A DNA stretch of 64,000 nt, taken from contig CAVYJK010000025.1 in the NCBI GenBank assembly GCA_963768765.1, forward strand, positions 118,335 through 182,334. Direction: 5' to 3'. Below the pieces are notes generated by a model. It saw only the letters and a list, made by a program, of their open reading frames with translations. It searched no databases and was not told the origin of the DNA. A program made the translations under genes and the position numbers. Positions 9,888-18,125 of the stretch are shown here, in pieces; position 1 is the first letter of the stretch, and the number at the start of each line of letters is the position of its first letter. This DNA is from DASWLF01 sp963768765 (GTDB lineage: Bacteria; Desulfobacterota; Desulfobaccia; Desulfobaccales; 0-14-0-80-60-11).

Positions 9888-10354
9888 GAAGTAGCTTGAT
9901 TTAGTAGAACGCCACTGCAACTTTCGCCTACGGTTGCAATGTAATATTTTTTTCTTTTGAATTGAGGCGGCAAATAAAGTTTCCCGGCCCGAACCGCCTT
10001 TATTGCCTTTAAAAGTTCAGACGCGATGTATTGTTTAAGCAACACCCCGTCAGCCCCGACGCGAATGGCCTGGGCAGGATATTCTTCTTCGTGGTCCATG
10101 AGCAGAATCAGCACCTTCACCTCAGGGTGACTCTGCTTTATCAGACGGGTTGTTTCCATGGCCCGCAGAGGGGGCACGGAAATATCGACAATCACTAAAT
10201 CGAGATGCGACTGCGCCAGAGACTGCAAAAGTGCGGCGCTGTCCCCCACTTCTCCCACGACTTTCAGGCCCTTGGTAGGTTCGATGATTTTCTTTACTTC
10301 CTGCCTGAACAAGGCGTGGTTATCAGCCAATAATATGCGATATGAACCAGCCAT
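9881..10354 (-). CDS. NarL-type receiver protein lacking its DNA-binding domain
   Basis: 158 residues from the ATG at 10354 (MAGSYRILLADNHALF; GGAG eight bases upstream). The receiver looks complete: acidic pair ADNH, phospho-acceptor DLVIVDISVP and the Lys-containing VGADGVLLKQY. After LYLPPQFKRK, where NarL/FixJ proteins continue into a LuxR-type helix-turn-helix, the chain runs only about 20 more residues. Either the output domain has been lost or the protein acts by phosphotransfer or protein contact. It is most like the receiver of the next gene upstream, suggesting duplication followed by truncation. Confidence 0.75.
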   Translation of the reverse strand: MAGSYRILLADNHALFRQEVKKIIEPTKGLKVVGEVGDSAALLQSLAQSHLDLVIVDISVPPLRAMETTRLIKQSHPEVKVLILLMDHEEEYPAQAIRVGADGVLLKQYIASELLKAIKAVRAGKLYLPPQFKRKKYYIATVGESCSGVLLNQATSR

Positions 10355-10521
10355 ATTTGTTCTCCAGAAAATACCGCCTGCCGCCTCGGACCGGGAGGAA
10401 GCTGCGGCGGGCGGTGGTGCTTCAGTAGTTGGATGGCTGGGCCGGGGCCGCAAGCTTCCGCCCCCACCCGTGGCCTAACCTACTTACAGGCTAATAGTTT
10501 TTATGGACCAGGGAAACTGGC

Positions 10522-10556
10522 AAAAATACCTAATTGGCCATGGGCAAAACTACCTA
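10522..10556. promoter_or_regulatory. Conserved 35-bp motif, copy B (candidate NarL-type site)
   Basis: AAAAATACCTAATTGGCC followed by ATGGGCAAAACTACCTA, the partner of copy A at 9853-9887. It sits about 170 bp upstream of the receiver gene starting at 10354 in a 350-bp region with no gene. The likely binder is the full-length NarL-type regulator encoded next door, an inference only. Confidence 0.5.
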
Positions 10557-10705
10557 ATCTTGTCGGACGATTTGGTCTTGACCCTAAATTAAGGCGCAAT
10601 TATCCGCGTCGGCGGACAACTGCCGGCTGCTGAGCCTGGGGCAGGGGGTGAGAGGGCGGCAGGGCGGCCCCGGAAACGTCCCCGGGGACCGCCTGGGCAG
10701 GCGGC

Positions 10706-11374
10706 TCACAGGCTGGCGGGTTCGGTATAGCCCTTCTGGATGGCGTATTTTACCAGATCCGCGGTCTTCCTGATGTTCAGCTTCCTCATAATGTTGGCCC
10801 GGTGATGCTGCACCGTCCGGCTGCTGATGAACAGGAGCCCGCCGATCTCCTTGCTGGATTTGCCTTCGGCAATGAGCTTGATGATCTCCCTTTCCCGGAT
10901 AGTCAGAGACTCTCCGGGAGGCCCGGGCTTCCTGGCCGGTTGGGCCTTTTCCATAAAGAGGTCGGCCAGCTGGGGGGAAAGCAGGGGCGAAATGTAGGTC
11001 CCACCTTTGCGCAGGGTGTCGATGGCGGAAATCAGTTCGCTGTCGGCGTCTTCTTTCAGGAGATAGCCCTCCGCGCCGGCGGAAAAGGCGTGGTAGAGAT
11101 ATTCCCGGTCTTTGTGCATCGTCAGGATCAGCACTTTGACGCCCGGGTTGATGATCTTGATCTCCCGGGTGGCTTCCAGGCCCCGGAGGTTCGGCATGGA
11201 GATGTCCAGAACTATCAGGTCGGGGGCCGTCTTTTTCAACAGTTCCAGCAGTTCGAACCCGTCGCTGGCCTCGCCCACCACCTCCACGTCGCCGATGCTC
11301 TGGATGATTCTCCTGACGCCCCGGCGAAACATCACATGATCGTCGGCCAACAGGATGTTAAACGGTTTCGCCAT
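10706..11374 (-). CDS. NarL/FixJ-family response regulator
   Basis: 222 residues, the usual family length. Receiver: ADDHVMFRRG, phospho-Asp in DLIVLDISMPNLRG, Thr in LILTMHKD and Lys in GYLLKEDA. Output: LuxR-type helix-turn-helix with LTIREREIIKLIAEGKSSKEI and SSRTVQHHRANIMRKLNI. The ribosome site is strong (GGAGGA). It lies 52 bp downstream of a NarX-type kinase gene, its probable phosphodonor. Targets are unknown, but the two 35-bp motifs nearby are plausible sites. Confidence 0.92.
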   Translation of the reverse strand: MAKPFNILLADDHVMFRRGVRRIIQSIGDVEVVGEASDGFELLELLKKTAPDLIVLDISMPNLRGLEATREIKIINPGVKVLILTMHKDREYLYHAFSAGAEGYLLKEDADSELISAIDTLRKGGTYISPLLSPQLADLFMEKAQPARKPGPPGESLTIREREIIKLIAEGKSSKEIGGLLFISSRTVQHHRANIMRKLNIRKTADLVKYAIQKGYTEPASL

Positions 11375-11425
11375 CGTGCTCCTCCATCCGGGAATCTGCC
11401 CTGGCGTTTTTCGAAGAACATTTAG

Positions 11426-12913
11426 TCAGCGGTTAGATTTTTTTAATTGATTCACGGGGATATTGCAAGTGATTCTGGTGCCCGCCCCCGGTCGGCTCCA
11501 GATCTCCAGGGAGCCCCCCAGCATCCGGGCGCGCTCGTGCAAGGCGGCCAACCCCAGCCCCCGGCCGGCGGCATCCCGGACCATAACCTCGGCCACGTTG
11601 AATCCCTTGCCGTTGTCTTCCAGAACCAGGGAGACCGACCCCTCCCGGTCCCTGATCCGCAGGGACACTTCGCTGGCTTCCGCGTGCTTGGAGATGTTGG
11701 TCAGGCATTCCTGGAAGATGCGGTAGATGATGATCTGGGCTTCCGCCGGGAACAGGTCGTTCAATTCCTCGGTTTCAAACACACAACTGACCTTATAGTG
11801 TTTGCTGACGCCATCGATGAGGTACCTCAGGGCGGAGGCCAGCCCCAGGTCTTCCAGGATGAAGGGGCTCAGGTCCCGGGAGAGGCGGCGGACGTTATCG
11901 ATGACCCCGTCCAGGTATTCCAGCAACCCGATGCAATCTTCCTTCAGATTCTCTTGATCATCCCTGAGCGTCCTTTGGATGGCCCGAATCTGCAGCTTCA
12001 AGACCGTCAGGCTCTGGCCCAGTTCGTCGTGCAACTCCATGGAAATCCTTTTCCGCTCCCTTTCCTGGGCCGTCAGGAGCTGGGAGGTCAGAAAACGAAG
12101 CCGCTGCTCCGATTCCCGCAAGGCCTCGTCGGACTGTTTGCTGCCGGTGATGTCGAAGAACACCCCGCTGACATATTCCAGCCGCCCTTCCTGATTACAG
12201 ATTATCTGGCCCCGGTCCTGGATCCACACTACTTGGCCGTCTTTCCTGGTTATCCGGTATTCCCGGGTGAAAGACCTGGTGCTCTTAAAGCCCTTAAGGA
12301 AGGCTTCCCTGAAATTCCCCAGGTCCTCCGGCACCAGCAGGTCGGACCATTTCAGCCGCCGGGACTCAAATTCCGCCCTGGGGTGGCCGGTGATGTCCTG
12401 CACCTTGTCGTCGATAAAATCCACCGCACCGTCGAAGTAGCCGCGATAGACCACGGCCGGAAGGCTCTTTACCAGCAACCGGTAACGCTGCTCGCTCTCC
12501 CGCAGGGCCTCTTCGGCCCGGCGGCGCTCCCGGCGCAGCGCGGCTTCCCGCAGGGCCCGCTGCACCGCGGGCCCCAGCCGGCTCAAATGGTCTTTCAGGA
12601 CGTAATCCGTGGCCCCCTGCTGCAGGCTGTCAATGGCCACCTCTTCGCCCATGGCTCCGGAGACGAAGATAAAAGGCGCCTCGGGGCACTTTTCCTGGAC
12701 CAGGGCCAGGGCGCTCAGGCCGTCGAAGTCAGGCAGGTGAAAATCAGACAGAATCAGGTCGGGCCGGTAGTCCTCCAGCGCCTGAATGAAGCCCGCCTTA
12801 TCCTCCACGCGTTTTAAGACGAAAGGCATATCGGCCTGCCGGAGCTCATAGGCCATCAGTTCGGCATCGGTAGCCATGTCTTCGAGAAGCAAAATCCGCA
12901 ATGCCCGGTCCAT
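11426..12913 (-). CDS. Receiver-PAS-HisKA_3 sensor kinase (NarX-type)
   Basis: 495 residues with no membrane segment. Residues 1-125 are a receiver (LLLEDMATDAEL, phospho-Asp in DLILSDFHLPDFDG, Lys in DYVLKDHL). Residues 140-265 are a PAS/PAC unit (ITGHPRAEF, EYRITRKDGQVVWIQDRG, FFDITGSKQ), flanked by two near-identical EALRESEQR helices. Residues 280-350 are HisKA_3 with the phospho-His in RKRISMELHDELGQSL. Residues 375-490 are the ATPase (YRIFQECLTNISKHAEA, LVLEDNGKGF, GRGLGLAALHERARMLGG). The receiver at the front suggests a phosphorelay from another kinase, with PAS sensing a cytoplasmic signal. The NarL-type regulator follows at once. Confidence 0.92.
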   Translation of the reverse strand: MDRALRILLLEDMATDAELMAYELRQADMPFVLKRVEDKAGFIQALEDYRPDLILSDFHLPDFDGLSALALVQEKCPEAPFIFVSGAMGEEVAIDSLQQGATDYVLKDHLSRLGPAVQRALREAALRRERRRAEEALRESEQRYRLLVKSLPAVVYRGYFDGAVDFIDDKVQDITGHPRAEFESRRLKWSDLLVPEDLGNFREAFLKGFKSTRSFTREYRITRKDGQVVWIQDRGQIICNQEGRLEYVSGVFFDITGSKQSDEALRESEQRLRFLTSQLLTAQERERKRISMELHDELGQSLTVLKLQIRAIQRTLRDDQENLKEDCIGLLEYLDGVIDNVRRLSRDLSPFILEDLGLASALRYLIDGVSKHYKVSCVFETEELNDLFPAEAQIIIYRIFQECLTNISKHAEASEVSLRIRDREGSVSLVLEDNGKGFNVAEVMVRDAAGRGLGLAALHERARMLGGSLEIWSRPGAGTRITCNIPVNQLKKSNR

Positions 12914-12997
12914 TGTTTAACTCCCCTGAATTCGAACCATGCGGTGCAGGGAACCGGCCCGTCAGGCGCCGGCCGGTTCGCTCCGGCGGAGCAGGGT

Positions 12998-13425
12998 TCA
13001 GCTGGGAACTTTGTTCATCTGCAGCGTCAGCTCCGCATCGTAAGGATTATCTTCGATTAAGATTATCTCGATCTCAGTAAGCGGCTCAACCTGTTCCAAA
13101 CCTCGGTCTTCCTTTCGAGGCAGAGCAAAATAAAAAGTGGCGCCTGCGCCCACCTGGCCGGTGGCCCAGACCCGGCCGCCGTGCCGTTGGACAACCCGCT
13201 CGACATGGCCAGGCCTACGCCGAACCTTCGAAGTCCACGCCCCGGTGCAGCCTTTGAAATACGCCGAACAACTTTGCCGCATACTTGTTGTCAAAACCGC
13301 CCCCGTTGTCCTTGACATAATATACGTTTTCCCCTTCCTCCGGGGCGGTGGAGAGACTGATATTGATGATGGCGCGCAGTTGCCCTTCAGGTGTGGGCCT
13401 TAAAGTAATCTTAAATTATTTTAAT
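12998..13425 (-). pseudogene. Histidine kinase/receiver remnant, truncated at both ends
   Basis: On the minus strand one frame reads a kinase ATPase core (VYYVKDNGGGFDNKYAAKLF, then VFQRLHRGVDFEG), the usual continuation of phytochrome-like kinases. A TAG and a frame change near 13210 follow, and the next frame gives VERVVQRHGGRVWATGQ and ATFYFALPRKE. It then enters a receiver (IEIILIEDNPYDAELTL) that stops after about 25 residues. Neither the sensory part nor most of the receiver is present. This looks like a true relic. It lies upstream of the intact NarX-type gene, whose promoter may be in or near it. Confidence 0.75.
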
Positions 13426-13732
13426 GCTGGCGGGCAAGTCTTCTGGCAAAAATTTCGTATTAACGCGGTCATAGGGGGAGAGGAAAAAACCACCCCGATA
13501 TATAGAACTTTCCTAAGAGAGGGCGGCAGAGAGGGCTCAGCGCAGAGAGGGCGGCCAAAAATTTATTAAGACCGCTGCGAGGCAGGTTGGGCTTCAAGAC
13601 GGTCCGACCCAAGCAAACGGCGGGAGCACTTAAGCGTCAGCAGTAGAGGAGTTAGGGCCTGGAAGACTGTCAGGCGCATGCAGAATTGGTTAGGTTTGCC
13701 ACCCAGGAACGGCCGTGGATAGTATTAATTAC

Positions 13733-13858
13733 AAGCTGTTTCAAAACCCGACCCGGTATGCAAGGTCATTCTGAGCGAAAGCGAAATCTAGTTATTCCTA
13801 AGTCCTAGACCCTTCGCGGCGCTCAGGATGACAGTACAAATTGGTTTTGAAACAGCTT
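13733..13858. repeat. 126-bp MITE-like element with 16-bp perfect terminal inverted repeats
   Basis: The left end AAGCTGTTTCAAAACC (13733-13748) is the exact reverse complement of the right end GGTTTTGAAACAGCTT (13843-13858). Inside are two opposed copies of the widespread dispersed motif GTCATTCTGAGCG / CGCTCAGGATGACA. No coding capacity. Related parts occur at 26415-26500, 56532-56590 and 57120-57177. The rest of 13426-13922 shows no gene. Confidence 0.8.
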
Positions 13859-13922
13859 CTCGTTATAATGGCGGGGTTCTTCCCTCCGTTTGGCAGGACA
13901 TTTAAACGCCAGGGGGTGTTTT

Positions 13923-15077
13923 TTAACGGATCGCTAAGCCTCCTCGCCCAAGAGGAAAGCCGGCGTCGGCCGCGGCTGGAGTATCGGCAAGGGTCTGCCT
14001 TGGGTTGCCCGTCTCCGGAGGAAAGATCTGGTAGTTGTTGCGTCCGGCCTTTTTGGCGCGGTACATGGCCATGTCGGCGTGCTTCACCAGGGTATCGCTA
14101 TCCTGGCCGTGGTCGGGATAAAAGGCAATCCCGATGCTGGCCGTGACCTGCACCTCCAGGCCTTCGCAGGCAAAGGGGGCCCGGCAGGCCTCCAGGATTT
14201 TTCGGGCCACTTTGGCTGCATCCTTTTTCCGGGCCAGTTCCGCGGAAATCAGGATAAACTCATCGCCCCCCAGCCGGGCCACGGTGTCGCTTTTCCGGAG
14301 CAGCCCGCTGAGCCGCTGGGCCATTCCCTTGAGCAGCGTGTCTCCCACCCGGTGGCCCAGGTTGTCGTTGATGTCCTTGAACCGGTCCAGGTCCAGCAGC
14401 ATTACCGCCAGTCTTTGCCGATGCCTCTGGGCCTGCGCCAGGGCCATGGTGAGACGGTCGTTGAACAAGGACCGGTTGGGCAACCCGGTGAGCTGATCGT
14501 GATAAGCCAGCCGCCGAGTCAGTTCCTCCGCCAGCTTGCGCTCGGTGATGTCCTGGATTATGGTCATCTGGGCGAGCCTGCCGGCCTGCCTTATGGGGGT
14601 GCTGGTGCAGACATACCAGCGGTTATCCAGGGGGCTCAAGGTCTCCCGGTAGATCGTCTCTCCCTCCAGAACCCGGTCCCGGGCACACCAGGGGCAGACC
14701 TGGTCCAAATTGTGCAAGGCCCGGTAACACTTCTGCCCCACCGCATTGCCCCCCAGGCGGGCTACGAAGCGCTGATTCAGGAACTCCAGCTCATAGTCGC
14801 CGGAACTGATATAAATAAGGCCGTCGAAGGCTTCCACCATGGCCTGATATTTCGCTTCGGACTCCGTCAGCTTCACCTTTGCCTGCAGCCAAAGCAGGGC
14901 GACTTTCCGGGAAGACCCAAGCCCCTCCTGGCCGGGCCTCTCCCTTTGCTCCGGAAGACTTTCCCCCCTCAGACCCCGCCGTCTCAGCGGGATCTGCCCG
15001 GGCGGACGAGGATTATCCGCTGGCAACGCCGGCGATTCTGGCATCTCTCCTACCTTCATCTGGCCCTTTACAGGCAT
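13923..15077 (-). CDS. PAS-GGDEF diguanylate cyclase
   Basis: Up to 384 residues; starts at 15077, 15059 and 15044 are all possible. A disordered, basic N-terminal 60 residues is followed by a PAS domain (residues 75-185) holding a CPWC pair in QVCPWCARDRV, then a PAC-like IIQDITERK. Residues 190-355 are GGDEF: DQLTGLPNRSLFNDRL, LDLDRFKDINDNLGH and the active-site GGDEF in RLGGDEFILI, so cyclase activity (two GTP to cyclic di-GMP) is expected. No RxxD inhibitory site is obvious before GGDEF. It is cytoplasmic. The CPWC pair could make the PAS domain redox- or metal-responsive, which is inference. Confidence 0.9.
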   Translation of the reverse strand: MPVKGQMKVGEMPESPALPADNPRPPGQIPLRRRGLRGESLPEQRERPGQEGLGSSRKVALLWLQAKVKLTESEAKYQAMVEAFDGLIYISSGDYELEFLNQRFVARLGGNAVGQKCYRALHNLDQVCPWCARDRVLEGETIYRETLSPLDNRWYVCTSTPIRQAGRLAQMTIIQDITERKLAEELTRRLAYHDQLTGLPNRSLFNDRLTMALAQAQRHRQRLAVMLLDLDRFKDINDNLGHRVGDTLLKGMAQRLSGLLRKSDTVARLGGDEFILISAELARKKDAAKVARKILEACRAPFACEGLEVQVTASIGIAFYPDHGQDSDTLVKHADMAMYRAKKAGRNNYQIFPPETGNPRQTLADTPAAADAGFPLGRGGLAIR

Positions 15078-15323
15078 TCCTCCATCCTGGCCGGGAGCGG
15101 CTGTCCCTGGTTTTAATCATCGGCTTAACTGCTGTCAGATTGTGGCAGCTCTTTCCATCCCCTCTCTGTCCCGTCTCCGCCCCCTCAATGGCTAGCATCG
15201 GCCAGGCGGGAAAGTTACTTAACTGGTTTTTTTCCAACCGCCTTAAAAAAACCTTCCCCGGAGGGAAACTTACTTCTCGGCAATAAAATTCGAAGAACGC
15301 CGTTTCCCGAGAAAGAAATATGT

Positions 15324-15329
15324 TATACT
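15324..15329 (+). promoter_or_regulatory. Candidate -10 element for hypF
   Basis: TATACT at 15324-15329 sits about 55 bp before the preferred hypF ATG. No good -35 hexamer is present at 17 bp (the spot reads near TTTCCC), so an activator or another sigma factor may be needed. It overlaps the alternative upstream start at 15320, which argues for the later start. Confidence 0.35.
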
Positions 15330-15382
15330 TTTATCGTTTAGAAAGGACCAAGTTGCGGTATCCATGGTCAGCGCCAGCCGCT

Positions 15383-17719
15383 ATGTCGAACTCCGAGATT
15401 CTCAACCGCAAGAAGCTCCTCGTGACCGGCGTGGTGCAGGGCGTCGGCTTTCGGCCCTTTGTTTACCGACTGGCGAAACTCCACGGCCTGGCCGGCTGGG
15501 TTTGCAACACCTCCACCTGCGTGGAAATCGAAGTGGAGGGGTCGCCCGCTTCCCTAAACGCTTTTATCCACCAGTTGCGCCGCGACGCCCCTAATCTGGC
15601 CCAGGTGGACTCCGTGGTGGCCCAGGAGGCGGAGCCGGCCGGACAGGAGGGCTTCGCCATCCTGGAAAGCCGGCGTCTGGCCGCCACCCAGGCCATGATC
15701 CCGGCGGACGTTTCCACCTGCGACCAGTGCTTTGCCGAGGTCCAGGACCCCCGGGACCGGAGATACCTCTATCCCTTCACCAACTGCACCAATTGCGGCC
15801 CCCGCTTCACCATCATCCGGCAGGTACCCTACGACCGTCCCCACACCACCATGGCGGGCTTTGAGATGTGTTCCCGCTGCCGGGCCGAATACGAGGACCC
15901 GGAAGACCGCCGCTTTCACGCCGAGCCCACCGCCTGCCCCGCCTGCGGCCCCCGGGTCTGGCTGGAAGAAGGGAGCGGAGGGGCGCAGGGGGCCAGGACG
16001 GATACCCGCCTGGATGATGAGGCCCTTCAGGCCGCGGGGCGGCTGCTCCGGGCGGGCAGGATCGTGGCGGTGAAAGGCATGGGCGGCTTCCACCTGGCCG
16101 CCGACGCCCGCAACGACGCGGCCGTGCAAACCTTACGCCGCCGCAAGGGCCGGGTGGCCAAGCCCTTTGCCGTCATGGTGCGGGATCTGGCCGAAGCCGA
16201 GAGGCTGTGCCGACTGGGCGAGGACGAACGCCAGCTCCTCAACTCCCGGGAGCGGCCCATCGTCCTGGCCCCCCGGCGGCAAGGCAGCGAGCTCTCTTGC
16301 CACGTGGCGCCGGGCAACCGCTACCTGGGCTTGCTCCTGCCCTACACCCCTTTGCATTTCTTGCTCTTGGAACACTCCCCCCCGGCCCTGGTGATGACCA
16401 GCGGCAATCTCAGCGAAGAGCCCCTGGTGTTCAGAAACGATGAGGCCCGGGCCAAATTGTCCTCCCTGGCCGACGCTTTTCTCATGCACGACCGGGATAT
16501 CCAGGCGCCCTGCGACGACTCGGTGGTGCGGCCCGCGGGCCAGGGGATGGTGATCCCCATCCGCCGGGCCCGGGGATTCGTCCCCAACCCCATACCGCTT
16601 CCCCCCCTCCTGCTGGAATCGCCGCCCATCCTGGGGGTGGGGGCCGAACAAAAGAATACCTTCTGCCTGGCCGCCCACGGCGTCGCCTTTCTCAGTCAAC
16701 ATATCGGCGATCTGGACACGGTGGAGACCTTCGACTACTACCAGCTGGCCGTGGCCCATTTCAAGGCATTGTGCCGTCAGAACCCGGTCCTGGTGGCCCA
16801 CGACCTGCACCCCTACTATCTCAGCACCCGCTACGCCCTGGGCCTTGCAGGGGTGCGACTCATGGGGGTCCAGCACCATCACGCCCACATCGCCGCCTGC
16901 CTGGCCGAAAACCGGCGCACCGGGCCCTGCATCGGGGTGGCCCTGGACGGCACCGGCTACGGCCCGGACCACACGATCTGGGGCGGCGAGCTCCTGGTGG
17001 CGGACCTGGCCGGTTTCACCCGGGCCGGCCACCTGGCCCCGGTCCGTCTGCCGGGCGGGGAGGCCGCGGTGCGGGATCCCCGCCGCATGGCCGCGGCCTA
17101 CCTTTACGGGATCTACGGCGAGAGTTTCCCGGATGCCGCCCGGCGCCTGGACCTGAATTTCACCCCCCTGGAGTCGGGCATCCTCCAGCGCCAGCTGGCC
17201 GGCGGGGTGAATTCGCCCCTGACCACCAGCGCCGGACGCCTCTTCGACGCGGTGGCCGCGGCCTTGAATGTCTGCCGCAGCCGAACCTACGAAGGCCAGC
17301 CCGCGGTGGAACTGGAAATGGTGGCCGATGAAACCGAAGACGGGTTCTATCCCGCGCCCATCGGTATCGAGCAGGAAACCCTGGTTCTGGACACCCTCAC
17401 CGTCTTCCGCCGGGTGGTGGAGGATCACTGGCAGGGGACGGAGACCCCCCGGATCGCGGCCCGCTTCCACAACTCCCTGGTGCACCTCCTGGCCGCGGCC
17501 TGCGATACCGTCAGGGAGCAGACCGGCCTTGCCACCGTGGCCCTGTCCGGGGGGGTGATGCAAAACGCCCTGATGTTAAGCCGCCTGAAGGAGCTCCTGG
17601 AAAAGCGGGGCTTCGAAGTGCTCACCCACAATCTGACGCCGCCCAACGACGGCTCCATTTCCCTGGGCCAGGTGGCGGCGGCCGCCGCCAGGCTGCAGCT
17701 GGAGGGAGGTGTTAAGTGA
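15383..17719 (+). CDS. hypF: HypF, carbamoyltransferase for [NiFe]-hydrogenase maturation
   Basis: About 778 residues from ATG 15383 (MSNSEILNRKKL); an in-frame ATG at 15320 overlaps the likely promoter. Domains in order: acylphosphatase-like (GVVQGVGFRPFVYRLA), two zinc-finger units (CDQCFAEV, CTNCGPRF, CSRCRAEY, CPACGP), a YrdC-like domain (AVKGMGGFHLAADA, KPFAVMVRD) and a Kae1-like domain with QHHHAHIAACLAE and GVALDGTGYG. The enzyme converts carbamoyl phosphate to a carbamoyl adenylate and passes it to HypE to make the cyanide ligands of the active site. It is full length and leads a hypF-hypC-hypD-hypE cluster. Confidence 0.97.
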   Translation: MSNSEILNRKKLLVTGVVQGVGFRPFVYRLAKLHGLAGWVCNTSTCVEIEVEGSPASLNAFIHQLRRDAPNLAQVDSVVAQEAEPAGQEGFAILESRRLAATQAMIPADVSTCDQCFAEVQDPRDRRYLYPFTNCTNCGPRFTIIRQVPYDRPHTTMAGFEMCSRCRAEYEDPEDRRFHAEPTACPACGPRVWLEEGSGGAQGARTDTRLDDEALQAAGRLLRAGRIVAVKGMGGFHLAADARNDAAVQTLRRRKGRVAKPFAVMVRDLAEAERLCRLGEDERQLLNSRERPIVLAPRRQGSELSCHVAPGNRYLGLLLPYTPLHFLLLEHSPPALVMTSGNLSEEPLVFRNDEARAKLSSLADAFLMHDRDIQAPCDDSVVRPAGQGMVIPIRRARGFVPNPIPLPPLLLESPPILGVGAEQKNTFCLAAHGVAFLSQHIGDLDTVETFDYYQLAVAHFKALCRQNPVLVAHDLHPYYLSTRYALGLAGVRLMGVQHHHAHIAACLAENRRTGPCIGVALDGTGYGPDHTIWGGELLVADLAGFTRAGHLAPVRLPGGEAAVRDPRRMAAAYLYGIYGESFPDAARRLDLNFTPLESGILQRQLAGGVNSPLTTSAGRLFDAVAAALNVCRSRTYEGQPAVELEMVADETEDGFYPAPIGIEQETLVLDTLTVFRRVVEDHWQGTETPRIAARFHNSLVHLLAAACDTVREQTGLATVALSGGVMQNALMLSRLKELLEKRGFEVLTHNLTPPNDGSISLGQVAAAAARLQLEGGVK

Positions 17720-17775
17720 TTTTAGGAGAAGCCGGGGGACATTTTTCGTAAGTGCCCCCCGCCCTCCCCTAAAAC
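17720..17775. repeat. GC-rich dispersed hairpin repeat after hypF
   Basis: A degenerate palindrome, AGCCGGGGGACATTTTTCG then TAAGTGCCCCCCG, matches a family with core CTTACGAAAAAG also seen at 19369-19425, 35702-35762 and 57230-57291. It lies directly after the hypF stop codon. Confidence 0.55.
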
Positions 17776-17903
17776 CCCTCCCATCCCCCCAAAAAGGGGG
17801 AAAAACCATTCACTCATTTAGTCGCCTTGGCTTTTTTGGGCTTTTGCTGAAAGCTGACTGCTGATAGCTATTTTCATCTAAACCTGCTAAACAGGATAGT
17901 GTT

Positions 17904-18125
17904 ATGTGCCTTGCCATTCCCATGCGCATCGTTGCCATAGACGGCCCCACGGCCGTGGCCGAAGTGGATGGCGTCTCCCGCCAGGTGCGCCTCGATCTCT
18001 TGCCCGAGGTCTTCCTGGGGGACTACGTCCTCATCCACGCGGGCCTGGCCATCGCCCGGGTGGATGCGGAACATGCGGAAGAGACCCTGTCCCTCCTCCG
18101 GAGCCTGGCCGATGAAGTTTATTGA
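17904..18125 (+). CDS. hypC: HypC/HupF hydrogenase maturation chaperone
   Basis: 73 residues, standard length. It begins MCLAIPMRIV, with the essential Cys-2 exposed after removal of Met. LGDYVLIHAGLAIARV and the C-terminal helix AEETLSLL are typical. HypC carries the Fe(CN)2CO unit with HypD and delivers it to the hydrogenase large subunit. Its 3' end overlaps the hypD start by 14 bp, so the two are coupled. Confidence 0.97.
   Translation: MCLAIPMRIVAIDGPTAVAEVDGVSRQVRLDLLPEVFLGDYVLIHAGLAIARVDAEHAEETLSLLRSLADEVY

Noticed and set aside
16133..17563. Long open frame of about 476 codons antisense to hypF
   Set aside because: High GC codon structure produces open frames opposite real genes; the hypF strand carries all family motifs.
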